Assembly: GCA_050944255.1 (NCBI GenBank)
Contig: JBMNQS010000027.1
Span: 1-24,830 of the forward strand
Length of the DNA: 24,830 bases
Source: JBMNQS01 sp050944255
GTDB taxonomy: Bacteria; Bacillota; Clostridia; Christensenellales; Maliibacteriaceae
Reading direction: 5' to 3'
Shown here: one piece after another, positions 5,573 through 12,884 of the stretch
Layout of the letters: every line of letters begins with the position of its first letter
Numbering within the stretch: the first letter of the stretch is position 1
Position numbers and translations under genes: made by a program
Notes under the pieces: model-generated
Told to the model about the DNA's origin: nothing
The model's input: only the letters and a program-made list of their open reading frames with translations
The model's database searches: none

Positions 5573-7219
5573 ATGATCGATTCAATTAACGGTGCGATGC
5601 TCCGGGAAATGTTCTACGCCGGCCACGGCCTGCTGGAAGAAAACCGGGAAGCCATCGACGTACTCAATGTGTTTCCCGTGCCCGACGGGGATACGGGAAC
5701 CAATATGTCCATGACATTGTCTGTGGCCATAGGCGAAGTCCGCCAGCTGCAGTCAAACCAAGTGGAAAAAGTTGCCTCGGCCATGAGCCGCGGCGCTCTC
5801 AGAGGCGCCCGCGGCAACTCCGGCGTCATCCTGTCCCAGATCTTCCGCGGCTTTGCAAAGGGCCTGGAAGGCGTGGACAACATTACCTCCGCCGAGCTCG
5901 CGCAGGCCCTTACCTCCGGCGTGGAAATGGCCTATAAGGCCGTCATGAAACCCCGTGAAGGCACCATACTCACCGTCGCCCGGTCCGCCGCCGAGTACGC
6001 CACGCGCTTTGCCAGACGTCAAAAGGACTTATCATTATTTTTATCCAATATCATCGACGAGGCGGAACGCACGCTGCAAAAGACCCCCGAAATGCTGCCG
6101 GTGCTCAAAGAGGCCGGCGTGGTGGATTCCGGCGGGCGCGGATTTATTGTCATCCTGGCAGGCTTCAAAATGGCCCTGGACGGCGAGGAAATGACATTTG
6201 AGTACAGCGAGCCGTACACACAGACGCCCCAGCATGTGGTGCAGAGCTTCCAGGCCACAGAGGACATCGAGTTCGCCTACTGCACGGAGTTCTTCGTGAC
6301 CAACCTCAGAGACGATGTGGACGACGATATGGTGCGCAGCTTCCTTGAAAAGCTGGAGCGCGTCGGCGACAGCGTGGTGGTGGTCCGCGACGACGACCTG
6401 ATCAAGGTGCACGTCCACTCCAACGTGCCGGGCAAAATCCTGCAGCTGGCGCTGCGGATGGGCGAATTGTCCACCATCAAGATCGACAACATGAAAGAGC
6501 AGCACAGGACCCTCACCGACGTGGCTCCGCCGGCGGAAAAAGCGCCCGAACCCGTAGCGCTCAAGCCCTACGGCATGATGACCGTCTGCGCCGGCGACGG
6601 CGTCAAGGCCATCATGAAGGACCTGGGCGTGGATGTGGTGGTCTCAGGCGGCCAGACCATGAATCCCTCCACGCAGGACCTCCTCTCGGCCGTCGAAAGC
6701 GTGCCCGCCGAAACGGTGTTCGTCTTTCCCAATAACGCCAATATCATCCTGGCGGCCCAGCAGACGGTGGAGCTCACCGAGAAAAATGTGGTGGTGATCC
6801 CTTCCAAAACACTGCCCCAGGGCATCGCCGCCATCATTACCTTTGACCCGGACGCTTCCGTCGAGGATAATCAGAGGGAAATGTCCGAGGCCATGAGCGA
6901 CGTGCTGACCGGCGAGGTCACCTACGCGGTGCGCGATACGTCCGTCAATTCCCACAAGATCCGTCAGGGCGATATCATCGGCATCGGCAACGGCCAGATG
7001 CTCTGCGTGGGAAACGACGTGGAAAAAGTCGCCATAGAACTGGTGGAGAAGCTGCTGGATGAGGATAAGGAAGTCATCACCATCTTCTACGGCGAGGACG
7101 TCTCCGAAGAGCAAGCCCAGGCCCTTTGCCAAAAACTCGAGGAAAACCACCGGGACTGCTCGGTGGAAGTGCATTTTGGCGGCCAGCCGCTTTACTACTA
7201 TATTGTGTCGGTAGAATAA
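5573..7219 (+). CDS. DAK2-domain protein, fatty acid kinase FakA-like (YloV family)
   Basis: A 548-aa protein, the usual length for the FakA/YloV family. The N-terminal DhaL/DAK2 kinase domain carries DGDTGTNM (38-45), whose Asp residues bind the Mg-ATP complex, and GARGNSGVILSQ (78-89). A middle domain and a C-terminal DegV-like domain follow. In Staphylococcus aureus FakA phosphorylates fatty acids held by a DegV-type partner, FakB; the acyl phosphates feed phospholipid synthesis. A DegV protein is encoded at 17529-18401 and could be a partner. GGGAGG precedes the ATG. The gene follows asp23 and precedes recG, a conserved Firmicutes order. Function is inferred from family. Confidence 0.92.
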   Translation: MIDSINGAMLREMFYAGHGLLEENREAIDVLNVFPVPDGDTGTNMSMTLSVAIGEVRQLQSNQVEKVASAMSRGALRGARGNSGVILSQIFRGFAKGLEGVDNITSAELAQALTSGVEMAYKAVMKPREGTILTVARSAAEYATRFARRQKDLSLFLSNIIDEAERTLQKTPEMLPVLKEAGVVDSGGRGFIVILAGFKMALDGEEMTFEYSEPYTQTPQHVVQSFQATEDIEFAYCTEFFVTNLRDDVDDDMVRSFLEKLERVGDSVVVVRDDDLIKVHVHSNVPGKILQLALRMGELSTIKIDNMKEQHRTLTDVAPPAEKAPEPVALKPYGMMTVCAGDGVKAIMKDLGVDVVVSGGQTMNPSTQDLLSAVESVPAETVFVFPNNANIILAAQQTVELTEKNVVVIPSKTLPQGIAAIITFDPDASVEDNQREMSEAMSDVLTGEVTYAVRDTSVNSHKIRQGDIIGIGNGQMLCVGNDVEKVAIELVEKLLDEDKEVITIFYGEDVSEEQAQALCQKLEENHRDCSVEVHFGGQPLYYYIVSVE

Positions 7220-7251
7220 CAGAGAAAATAATGGGGATAGGCGCATTTGCA

Positions 7252-7279
7252 TTGACTTTGTCCATGCTTTTTGGACAAT
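7252..7279 (+). promoter_or_regulatory. Possible internal promoter before recG
   Basis: TTGACT (7252-7257), a 16-nt spacer and GACAAT (7274-7279) lie in the 89-nt gap before recG. The same stretch forms a 7-bp inverted repeat, TTGTCCA (7258-7264) with TGGACAA (7272-7278), so it could instead be an operator or just chance. recG may also be read from the upstream operon. Confidence 0.4.
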
Positions 7280-7308
7280 CCGTTTTTTCGCAGCGAAGGA
7301 GGGATATT

Positions 7309-9348
7309 TTGCAGACACCGATCATGCACATAAAGGGTGTTGGCCCCAAAAGGGCCCAGCTTCTGGAACAGATGGGTATCCGGACCAGAGGCGATTTGCT
7401 CAGCTATATCCCCAGGGCCTATAAGGATATGTCCAACCATAAGCGCATATCGTCACTGGCGCCCGGCGAGGAGGCGCTGTTTGTGGCCAGTGTGGCCGCC
7501 GAGCCGCGTTTAAGCCGCGCCCCCGGCCGCAGGCTTCAGGTTCTGCGCGTGCAGTTGGAGGACGAGACGGGCAAGGTGGACGCCGTATGGTTCAACCGCC
7601 CCTACCTGAAAAAGACGCTGCGGCCCGGCACCAAATGGCGCTTCTTCGGCAAGCTGGATACCCGCATGGGGCGCATTGTGCAAAGCCCCGTCGTGGAGCC
7701 GGTGACCGACGAATCGGCGGCGGACGACGCGCTGCAGCCGGTGTACACGTTGCCCAAGGGCCTGGCCCAAAAGACCATGCGCGGCATCGTCCGCGAAGCG
7801 CTGGCCACGCTGGAGAGCATCTATGACCCCTTCGATGAGCAGATACGAAGGGACCATACGCTGTGCGGGCGCGAGTTCGCGCTGTGGCAGATCCATTTTC
7901 CCGACAATATGGACAGTTGCCGCAAGGCCAAGCGGCGCTTGGCCTTTGAGGAGCTGCTCTATTACCAGTTGGCGCTGCGCACCTTCAGAAACGCCCGCAC
8001 CCAGGAAAACCGCGCACCGTACATCCAGGCGGATATGGCCCAGGTGGACGAGCTTCTTGCGTCTCTGCCCTTTGAACTGACCCAGAGCCAGATTCTGACC
8101 GTGGGCGAGGTCATCGACGATCTGGCCGGGGAATATCCCATGGCCCGCATCGTGCAGGGCGACGTGGGCTGCGGAAAGACCGTGGTGGCGGCCATAGCGC
8201 TTTTCATTACGGCCAAAAGCGGCAAGCAGGGCATTATCATGGCGCCCACCGAGACCCTGGCGCAGCAGCATTACCAGAGCCTGCGCCAGATGCTCGAGCC
8301 CTTTGGGATCACCGTGGGGCTTCTCACCGGCTCTCTGACCGCCGCCCAGAAGCGCAAGGCGCAAAAAGAGATCGAGTCGGGCGCCTGGCAGGTGGCCGTG
8401 GGCACGCAGGCGCTGATACAAAAAGCCGTCAAGGCCCGGGACCTGGCGCTTGTCGTCACCGACGAGCAGCACCGCTTCGGCGTGCGTCAGCGCCTGGCGC
8501 TGGAGGATAAGGGCGAATCGCCCCACGTACTGGTCATGTCCGCCACGCCCATACCAAGGACCCTGTCGCTGATCCTCTACGGCGATCTGGACGTGTCGGT
8601 GATCAACGAAATGCCCGCCGGCAGGCTGCCGGTGCAGACCCGCATCGTGCCCGAATGGCGCAGGGACGATATGTACCGTTTCGTGCGCGATCAGGTGGAA
8701 GGCGGCAAGCAGGCGTTCATTATCTGCCCGCTGGTGGACGATTCGGACATCATCGACGCCAGGAGCGCCCAGGAGGTCTACCACGAATTGTCCAGGGGAC
8801 TGCTCTCGCAAGTGAATATGGGCCTCGTGCACGGACGGATGTCCGCCATAAGAAAAAAAGAGCATCTCGATGCGTTCCGGCGCGGCGATGTCTCGGTGCT
8901 GGTCACCACCAGCATGGTGGAGGTGGGCGTGGACGTGCCGGGGGCCACGACCATCATCATCGAGGACGCGGCCCGCTTCGGCCTGGCGCAGCTGCATCAG
9001 ATGCGCGGCAGGGTCGGCAGGGGTGGCGGCCAGAGCTGGTGCTTCCTGGTGGCCGGCGGCACAAGGGACGCCGCCTCAAGGCTCGATATCATGCGCTCCA
9101 CCCACAACGGATTCGTGGTGGCCGAAAAGGACCTGGAACTGCGCGGGCCCGGCGATGTGCTGGGAACGCGCCAGCACGGCGTGTTGGACCCGGTCATCGC
9201 CAAACTGACGGGCGACCTGGAATTGGTGAAGGAGACCCGCGACGCCGTGCAGTACGTGCTGCAGCGCGACGACAATGCGTCCCAGCAGATACGCTACGAG
9301 GCCATGGTCCGTTTCCAGGACCGCCTGAAGGACGTCTCGTTCAGCTAG
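7309..9348 (+). CDS. recG: ATP-dependent DNA helicase RecG
   Basis: A 679-aa superfamily-2 helicase, close to the ~680-690 aa of known RecG. It regresses stalled replication forks and branch-migrates Holliday junctions. The N-terminal wedge/OB domain starts with a helix-hairpin-helix-like IKGVGPKRAQLLEQMGI. Helicase motifs: Walker A GDVGCGKT (284-291), DEQH (385-388), SATPIPRT (motif III, from 411) and QMRGRVGR (564-571), preceded by TTSMVEVGVDVP. I chose the TTG at 7309 because AAGGAGGG (7297-7303) sits five bases upstream and the length fits; an in-frame ATG at 7231 lacks a ribosome binding site, and the ATG at 7324 would be five codons shorter. Confidence 0.97.
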   Translation: MQTPIMHIKGVGPKRAQLLEQMGIRTRGDLLSYIPRAYKDMSNHKRISSLAPGEEALFVASVAAEPRLSRAPGRRLQVLRVQLEDETGKVDAVWFNRPYLKKTLRPGTKWRFFGKLDTRMGRIVQSPVVEPVTDESAADDALQPVYTLPKGLAQKTMRGIVREALATLESIYDPFDEQIRRDHTLCGREFALWQIHFPDNMDSCRKAKRRLAFEELLYYQLALRTFRNARTQENRAPYIQADMAQVDELLASLPFELTQSQILTVGEVIDDLAGEYPMARIVQGDVGCGKTVVAAIALFITAKSGKQGIIMAPTETLAQQHYQSLRQMLEPFGITVGLLTGSLTAAQKRKAQKEIESGAWQVAVGTQALIQKAVKARDLALVVTDEQHRFGVRQRLALEDKGESPHVLVMSATPIPRTLSLILYGDLDVSVINEMPAGRLPVQTRIVPEWRRDDMYRFVRDQVEGGKQAFIICPLVDDSDIIDARSAQEVYHELSRGLLSQVNMGLVHGRMSAIRKKEHLDAFRRGDVSVLVTTSMVEVGVDVPGATTIIIEDAARFGLAQLHQMRGRVGRGGGQSWCFLVAGGTRDAASRLDIMRSTHNGFVVAEKDLELRGPGDVLGTRQHGVLDPVIAKLTGDLELVKETRDAVQYVLQRDDNASQQIRYEAMVRFQDRLKDVSFS

Positions 9349-9391
9349 CGGAAAACGCCCATAAATGCCAGCGAAAATATAAGATGATGAG

Positions 9392-9429
9392 AACATCCCG
9401 CAGCCAAACCCGCGGGATGTTTTAATTTT
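9392..9429 (+). terminator. recG terminator
   Basis: A 10-bp stem, AACATCCCGC (9392-9401) with GCGGGATGTT (9412-9421), closes a 10-nt loop and is followed by TTTAATTTT. It closes the asp23-fakA-recG unit. Confidence 0.85.
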
Positions 9430-9693
9430 GGCTAAAAATTCCAGATCGTTTCATTTAAATGCGCTCTCCGTGCACATCATTTACAGAAAAAAACAGAGTA
9501 TTTTGTCGATGAATTGCAAAAAATACACTCGACGGCCATTTAAAAAATGATCGTGCGTTCCAAAAATATGACGCAAGGAGCATTCGAAACATGACGGTCC
9601 GCCCATAACGCGTTGCAATGAAATGCAGAATTTTGCAACTATTCCCAGCGTAAAGATTTTGTTTGCTGGACAGATTATTTAATGCATAGTGAA
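9430..9693. other. AT-rich region upstream of the spore-protein genes
   Basis: No ORF of note. Such a region should hold a forespore sigma-G promoter, but I cannot find a clean match to its -35/-10 consensus. The only clear symmetry is GTTGCAA (9612-9618) with TTGCAAC (9633-9639), spaced by 14 nt, which could be a two-fold protein-binding site. Confidence 0.35.
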
Positions 9694-9708
9694 GGGAGGT
9701 GAAACAAC

Positions 9709-9897
9709 ATGATGGTTCCCAATGCTAGACAGGCTCTTGACAACATGAAGTTTGAATCGGCTAAGGAGTTGGGTGTCAACCTGAAAGAAGGTGACAACGG
9801 TGATCTGACCGCCCGTGAGAACGGCAGCATCGGTGGTTCTATGGTACAGAAGATGATCAAACAGTACCAGGACAGTCAGTCCGGCCAGAGCCGCTAA
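9709..9897 (+). CDS. Alpha/beta-type small acid-soluble spore protein
   Basis: A 62-aa protein of the alpha/beta SASP family. These saturate DNA in the forespore, shift its conformation and protect it from UV and heat, then are degraded at germination by the GPR protease. Signatures are NMKFESAKELGVNL (12-25) and GSIGGSMVQKMI near the C-terminus. The GPR site normally reads E-I/F-A-x-E; here it is Glu16-Ser17-Ala-Lys-Glu, with a polar residue after the scissile Glu. GGGAGGTGA (9694-9702) lies six bases before the ATG; a second ATG follows at 9712. It is paired with a paralogue 47 nt downstream. Confidence 0.93.
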   Translation: MMVPNARQALDNMKFESAKELGVNLKEGDNGDLTARENGSIGGSMVQKMIKQYQDSQSGQSR

Positions 9898-9944
9898 CAA
9901 CACCTGAACACTTTACCCAATGATTATAATAGGAGGTGACAACC

Positions 9945-10127
9945 ATGGCTAAAAACAGCAAGGCTAAAGCTGCGTTGAGTTCTCTGAAAACAGAAACGGC
10001 CAGCGAAGTTGGCGTGAATCTCAAGCAGGGCTATAACGGCGACCTTACTTCCCGTCAAGCCGGCAGCATCGGTGGCAACATGGTTCGTAAGATGATCAAA
10101 TCCGTCGAAGAAAACATGAGCCGCTAA
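9945..10127 (+). CDS. Alpha/beta-type small acid-soluble spore protein, second copy
   Basis: A 60-aa paralogue of the preceding gene with the same core: ETASEVGVNLKQGYNGDLTSRQAGSIGGNMV split over residues 17-47, then RKMIK. AGGAGGTGA (9931-9939) sets the ATG at 9945; the GTG at 9936 is part of that ribosome binding site and is rejected. The GPR-like site is Glu17-Thr18-Ala-Ser-Glu, again without the usual hydrophobic residue after Glu. No terminator separates it from the first copy, so the two are probably made from one forespore transcript. Confidence 0.93.
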   Translation: MAKNSKAKAALSSLKTETASEVGVNLKQGYNGDLTSRQAGSIGGNMVRKMIKSVEENMSR

Positions 10128-10158
10128 CGGCACACGATCTTCGCATGAAAATAGTAGG

Positions 10159-10194
10159 GCGTGGAACAATTTTGTTCCACGCTTTATTTTTTTT
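10159..10194 (+). terminator. Terminator of the spore-protein pair
   Basis: A perfect 10-bp stem, GCGTGGAACA (10159-10168) with TGTTCCACGC (10173-10182), closes loop ATTT and is followed by TTTATTTTTTTT. It is a textbook intrinsic terminator. Confidence 0.93.
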
Positions 10195-10206
10195 GATAAC
10201 GTTGTC

Positions 10207-10215
10207 TGCTATAAT
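10207..10215 (+). promoter_or_regulatory. Extended -10 promoter for the lipoprotein gene
   Basis: TGCTATAAT gives a perfect -10 hexamer with the TGn extension, about 50 nt before the ATG at 10265. No good -35 lies at the right distance, as is normal for extended -10 promoters. Confidence 0.55.
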
Positions 10216-10264
10216 AAAATGGGAAATATATCCGTTTGTGGATGGATGTGAAGGGAGCGCCAAA

Positions 10265-10999
10265 ATGATAAAGAAATTTTCTGTGGCGACCGTGTTTTTT
10301 TGTATGCTGCTTCTGATGACCGCGTGCCGCCGGATGCCGGATCTGCCCGAACAGCTTGACCCGCTTGGAGCGCTGGAGCAGGGAATGCTGACCAAAGAAA
10401 GCATAGCCGAAAACGACCGGTTCCTTACCCGGAAACATTCAAGCATCTACAGTACGCCGGTCTATTTTCGGGATGTGACTTTCTATCAGCAGCAGGCGCT
10501 TTTTGAATACTATCCGGAAAAAGGCTGGATCAAGTACACCATACGGATCGATAACGCCAGTGAATTGAACGCCGAAGCGGTAAACGGGCTGATACGCCAT
10601 ATATACGCCGATTTGGTCGATGTTTTTGGCGAGCCGCTATCGATCTATGTAGACAATCGGAGCACTAAATTGTCAAGCGAAGAGATTTCCAACCTCACAT
10701 ACGCGAAGAATGACGATTATTCATATTCCTGGAATAGCGACGAACAGATAGGCATTTCATTGCGTATTCTTTGGTCGTCCCAAAGAGATAATCTTACGAT
10801 AATAATCGGTTATTTCGATCACTATGAGATGAACGTTTTTCTACAGATTTTTCTGAATATTCTGCGCATTGTCGTCCTGCTGGCGATTGCGCAAGCCATC
10901 AGAAGTGGCATTTTGCACCTGAAAAGGCGGAAAGCCGCGCAAAGAGGGCGCGGACATGACTTGACAAAGCATTTAAAGAAGTGTAATATCTTTACTTAG
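10265..10999 (+). CDS. Putative lipoprotein with C-terminal membrane helix, unknown function
   Basis: A 244-aa protein I do not recognise. It has a signal peptide (MIKKFSVATVFFCMLLLMTA) with a lipobox-like MTAC at Cys21, a ~165-residue extracytoplasmic region with alternating polar and aromatic strands (PVYFRDVTFYQQQALFEYY, WIKYTIRIDNA, LTIIIGYFDHY), then a hydrophobic helix at about 191-215 followed by a basic KRRKAAQRGRG tail. Having both a lipid anchor and a C-terminal helix is unusual. AAGGGAG precedes the ATG; a frame extending back to 10145 passes through a terminator and is rejected. The DNA is AT-richer than the neighbours. Its last 40 nt contain the his promoter. Confidence 0.75.
   Translation: MIKKFSVATVFFCMLLLMTACRRMPDLPEQLDPLGALEQGMLTKESIAENDRFLTRKHSSIYSTPVYFRDVTFYQQQALFEYYPEKGWIKYTIRIDNASELNAEAVNGLIRHIYADLVDVFGEPLSIYVDNRSTKLSSEEISNLTYAKNDDYSYSWNSDEQIGISLRILWSSQRDNLTIIIGYFDHYEMNVFLQIFLNILRIVVLLAIAQAIRSGILHLKRRKAAQRGRGHDLTKHLKKCNIFT
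10961..10989 (+). promoter_or_regulatory. his operon promoter
   Basis: TTGACA (10961-10966), a 17-nt spacer and TAATAT (10984-10989). The -35 is perfect. It lies entirely within the 3' end of the preceding coding sequence. Transcription would begin near 10996, leaving only about 33 nt before hisZ, too short for a T-box or leader-peptide attenuator. Confidence 0.75.
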
Positions 11000-11028
11000 C
11001 TAAACTGGTAAAGCGAGGTCGATCATCT

Positions 11029-12246
11029 ATGCGAAGCTATAAACTGCACATTCCGCAAGGCGTCCAGGATTTTTTGCCCGGTGAGTGCTACGCCAAAAGG
11101 CAAGTGGAAAATGCCCTTCGCAAACTCTGGCGCAGCCAGGGTTTTTTGGAAGTGCAGTCGCCGGCGTTCGAGTACCTGGATGTGTTCGAGGCCGACAAAG
11201 AGGCCATGGACAATTCGCAGATGTTTAAATTCACCGACGAGAACGGGCGGCTTCTGGCCCTTCGGCCGGACATGACGCTGCCCATCGCCCGGATGGCCGC
11301 CAGCCGGATGCCCGAGGCGCAGCGGCCAATCAGGCTGTTTTACCTGGACAATGTGTTCAAGTTCTCGGCGGCTTCCTCGGGCGACTTTCGCGAGAGTGCC
11401 CAGGCGGGAGTAGAGCTCCTTGGCGCCTGCTGCGCGGCGGCGGACGCGGAGGTGATCGCCTCGGCCATCGACGCCCTGTTATGCGCCGGTGTCAGCGACT
11501 TCCAGATCGAATTGGGACAGGTGGCCTTTTTCAAAGGGCTGATGAAGCAGGCGGGGCTGGACAACGGGCAGGCGGAATCCGTCCGGGTGCTGGTGGAAGA
11601 AAAAAATGCCGTGGCCCTTGAACTTTTAATGCGCAAAATGCGGCTGCCGGATGAAGCCAGGGACTGCATTATGCACCTGCCGGGACTTTACGGCGGACTG
11701 GAGGTGCTGGAGGAAGCGCGCAATATGTCCGGTGATCCACTCTGCGTGCAGGCCATCGATAATCTCCAGGAAATCCACGATATTTTGTGTGACATCGGTT
11801 TTGGAAAATTCATTTCCTTCGATTTGGGGATGCTCCACCAGATCAACTATTACACCGGCGTGATCTTCAGGGGGCTGTCCCCGCAGGTGGGTTATCCGCT
11901 CCTGTCCGGCGGGCGCTACGACAGGCTCCTGCGCTACTATGGGCAGGATATGCCCGCCACCGGCTTCGCGCTTAGGCTCAAAACGGTGCTGATCGCCCTT
12001 GAAAAACAGAGGGGACTGCCCAAAATGCCGGCATGCGCCTACATGGTGGGCTTTGAAAGCGGTGCGCGGCCGGCGGCATTTGAAAGGATGCGCCATCTTC
12101 GCAGGCAGGGGCATGTCGTCACGCAGTTTCTGGGCGGCGATGCGCGGGAATTTGAACAGGCGGTAAAAAGCGGCGCCGCACAGCGCGGCGAGTATTTCAA
12201 AAACGACGGGACTGTGGTATGCTTCCAGAAGGAGGAAAATCGATGA
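11029..12246 (+). CDS. hisZ: ATP phosphoribosyltransferase regulatory subunit HisZ
   Basis: A 405-aa homologue of the histidyl-tRNA synthetase catalytic core, lacking the anticodon-binding domain. It pairs with short HisG to form the first, feedback-regulated enzyme of histidine synthesis. Motif-1 region: PQGVQDFLPGE (9-19). Motif-2-like: LALRPDMTLPIARM. Also FRESAQAGVELLG, typical of the HisRS/HisZ fold. The companion short HisG immediately downstream decides for HisZ over HisS. The ribosome binding site is weak (GAGGT, nine bases upstream). The stop codon overlaps the hisG start by 4 nt (ATGA), indicating translational coupling of the two subunits. Confidence 0.95.
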   Translation: MRSYKLHIPQGVQDFLPGECYAKRQVENALRKLWRSQGFLEVQSPAFEYLDVFEADKEAMDNSQMFKFTDENGRLLALRPDMTLPIARMAASRMPEAQRPIRLFYLDNVFKFSAASSGDFRESAQAGVELLGACCAAADAEVIASAIDALLCAGVSDFQIELGQVAFFKGLMKQAGLDNGQAESVRVLVEEKNAVALELLMRKMRLPDEARDCIMHLPGLYGGLEVLEEARNMSGDPLCVQAIDNLQEIHDILCDIGFGKFISFDLGMLHQINYYTGVIFRGLSPQVGYPLLSGGRYDRLLRYYGQDMPATGFALRLKTVLIALEKQRGLPKMPACAYMVGFESGARPAAFERMRHLRRQGHVVTQFLGGDAREFEQAVKSGAAQRGEYFKNDGTVVCFQKEENR

Positions 12247-12884
12247 GCGCGCTGCGGATGGCCCTGCCCAAGGGCCGGCTTTTAAAGGAAATGCTGCCGA
12301 TTCTCTCCGCCTGCGGCATCGATACAGGGGTCTTTCAGTCCGATTCGCGCAGGCTGATCCTCAGAGACGAGAAAAACGACATCGAGTTCATCCTGGTCAA
12401 GCCCGCCGACGTGCCGGTATACGTGGAGTACGGCGCGGCGGATATGGGCGTGGCGGGCAAGGATACGCTTTTGGAAGAGGACAGGGCCCTCTACGAGATG
12501 CTGGATCTGGGCATCGGCGCCTGCCGCATGTGCGTCTGCGGCTCCAGGAAACAAAAGCAGGCCGTCACCGCCTCCATCAGGCGCGTGGCCACCAAATACC
12601 CCAACATCGCCCGGCAGTACTACGACCAGAAGGGCGAGACGGTGGAGATCATCAGGCTTTCAGGCTCCATCGAGCTGGGGCCGCTGGTGGGCCTGTCCGA
12701 CGTGATCGTGGACATCGTGCAAAGCGGCGGAACGCTAAAGGCCAACGGCCTTCACGTGCTGGAGGAGATCGTGGATATTTCCGCCCGGGTGGTGGTGAAC
12801 CGGGTGAGCCTGAAAACCAAGGGAGCGCGGATGAAAAAGCTGATTGCGGACATGCGCGCCTTTGTGCAGAAAGGATCGTCATGA
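12243..12884 (+). CDS. hisG: ATP phosphoribosyltransferase catalytic subunit, short form
   Basis: A 213-aa enzyme that joins ATP and PRPP to give phosphoribosyl-ATP, the first step of histidine synthesis. The length is that of the short form, which lacks the C-terminal regulatory domain and needs HisZ, encoded just upstream. Motifs: MALPKGRLL (6-14), the GAADMGVAGKDTL segment (64-76) and the PRPP-binding DIVQSGGTLKANGL (157-170). The start at 12243 follows AAGGAGGA and forms an ATGA overlap with hisZ. The stop overlaps the hisD start by 4 nt. Confidence 0.97.
   Translation: MSALRMALPKGRLLKEMLPILSACGIDTGVFQSDSRRLILRDEKNDIEFILVKPADVPVYVEYGAADMGVAGKDTLLEEDRALYEMLDLGIGACRMCVCGSRKQKQAVTASIRRVATKYPNIARQYYDQKGETVEIIRLSGSIELGPLVGLSDVIVDIVQSGGTLKANGLHVLEEIVDISARVVVNRVSLKTKGARMKKLIADMRAFVQKGSS

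Noticed and set aside
7510..8997. Long minus-strand frame (495 codons) opposite recG
   Set aside because: A shadow of the GC-rich third positions of recG; no ribosome binding site, no domain, and His-rich composition typical of antisense frames.
9925..9930. TATAAT before the second spore-protein gene
   Set aside because: Only 14 nt from the ATG; transcription would begin inside the ribosome binding site.
10145..10264. In-frame extension of the lipoprotein from 10145
   Set aside because: It would translate through the SASP terminator and the extended -10 box, and would bury the signal peptide.
11029..12246. Histidyl-tRNA synthetase (hisS)
   Set aside because: No anticodon-binding domain, and it overlaps a short-form hisG, which requires HisZ.
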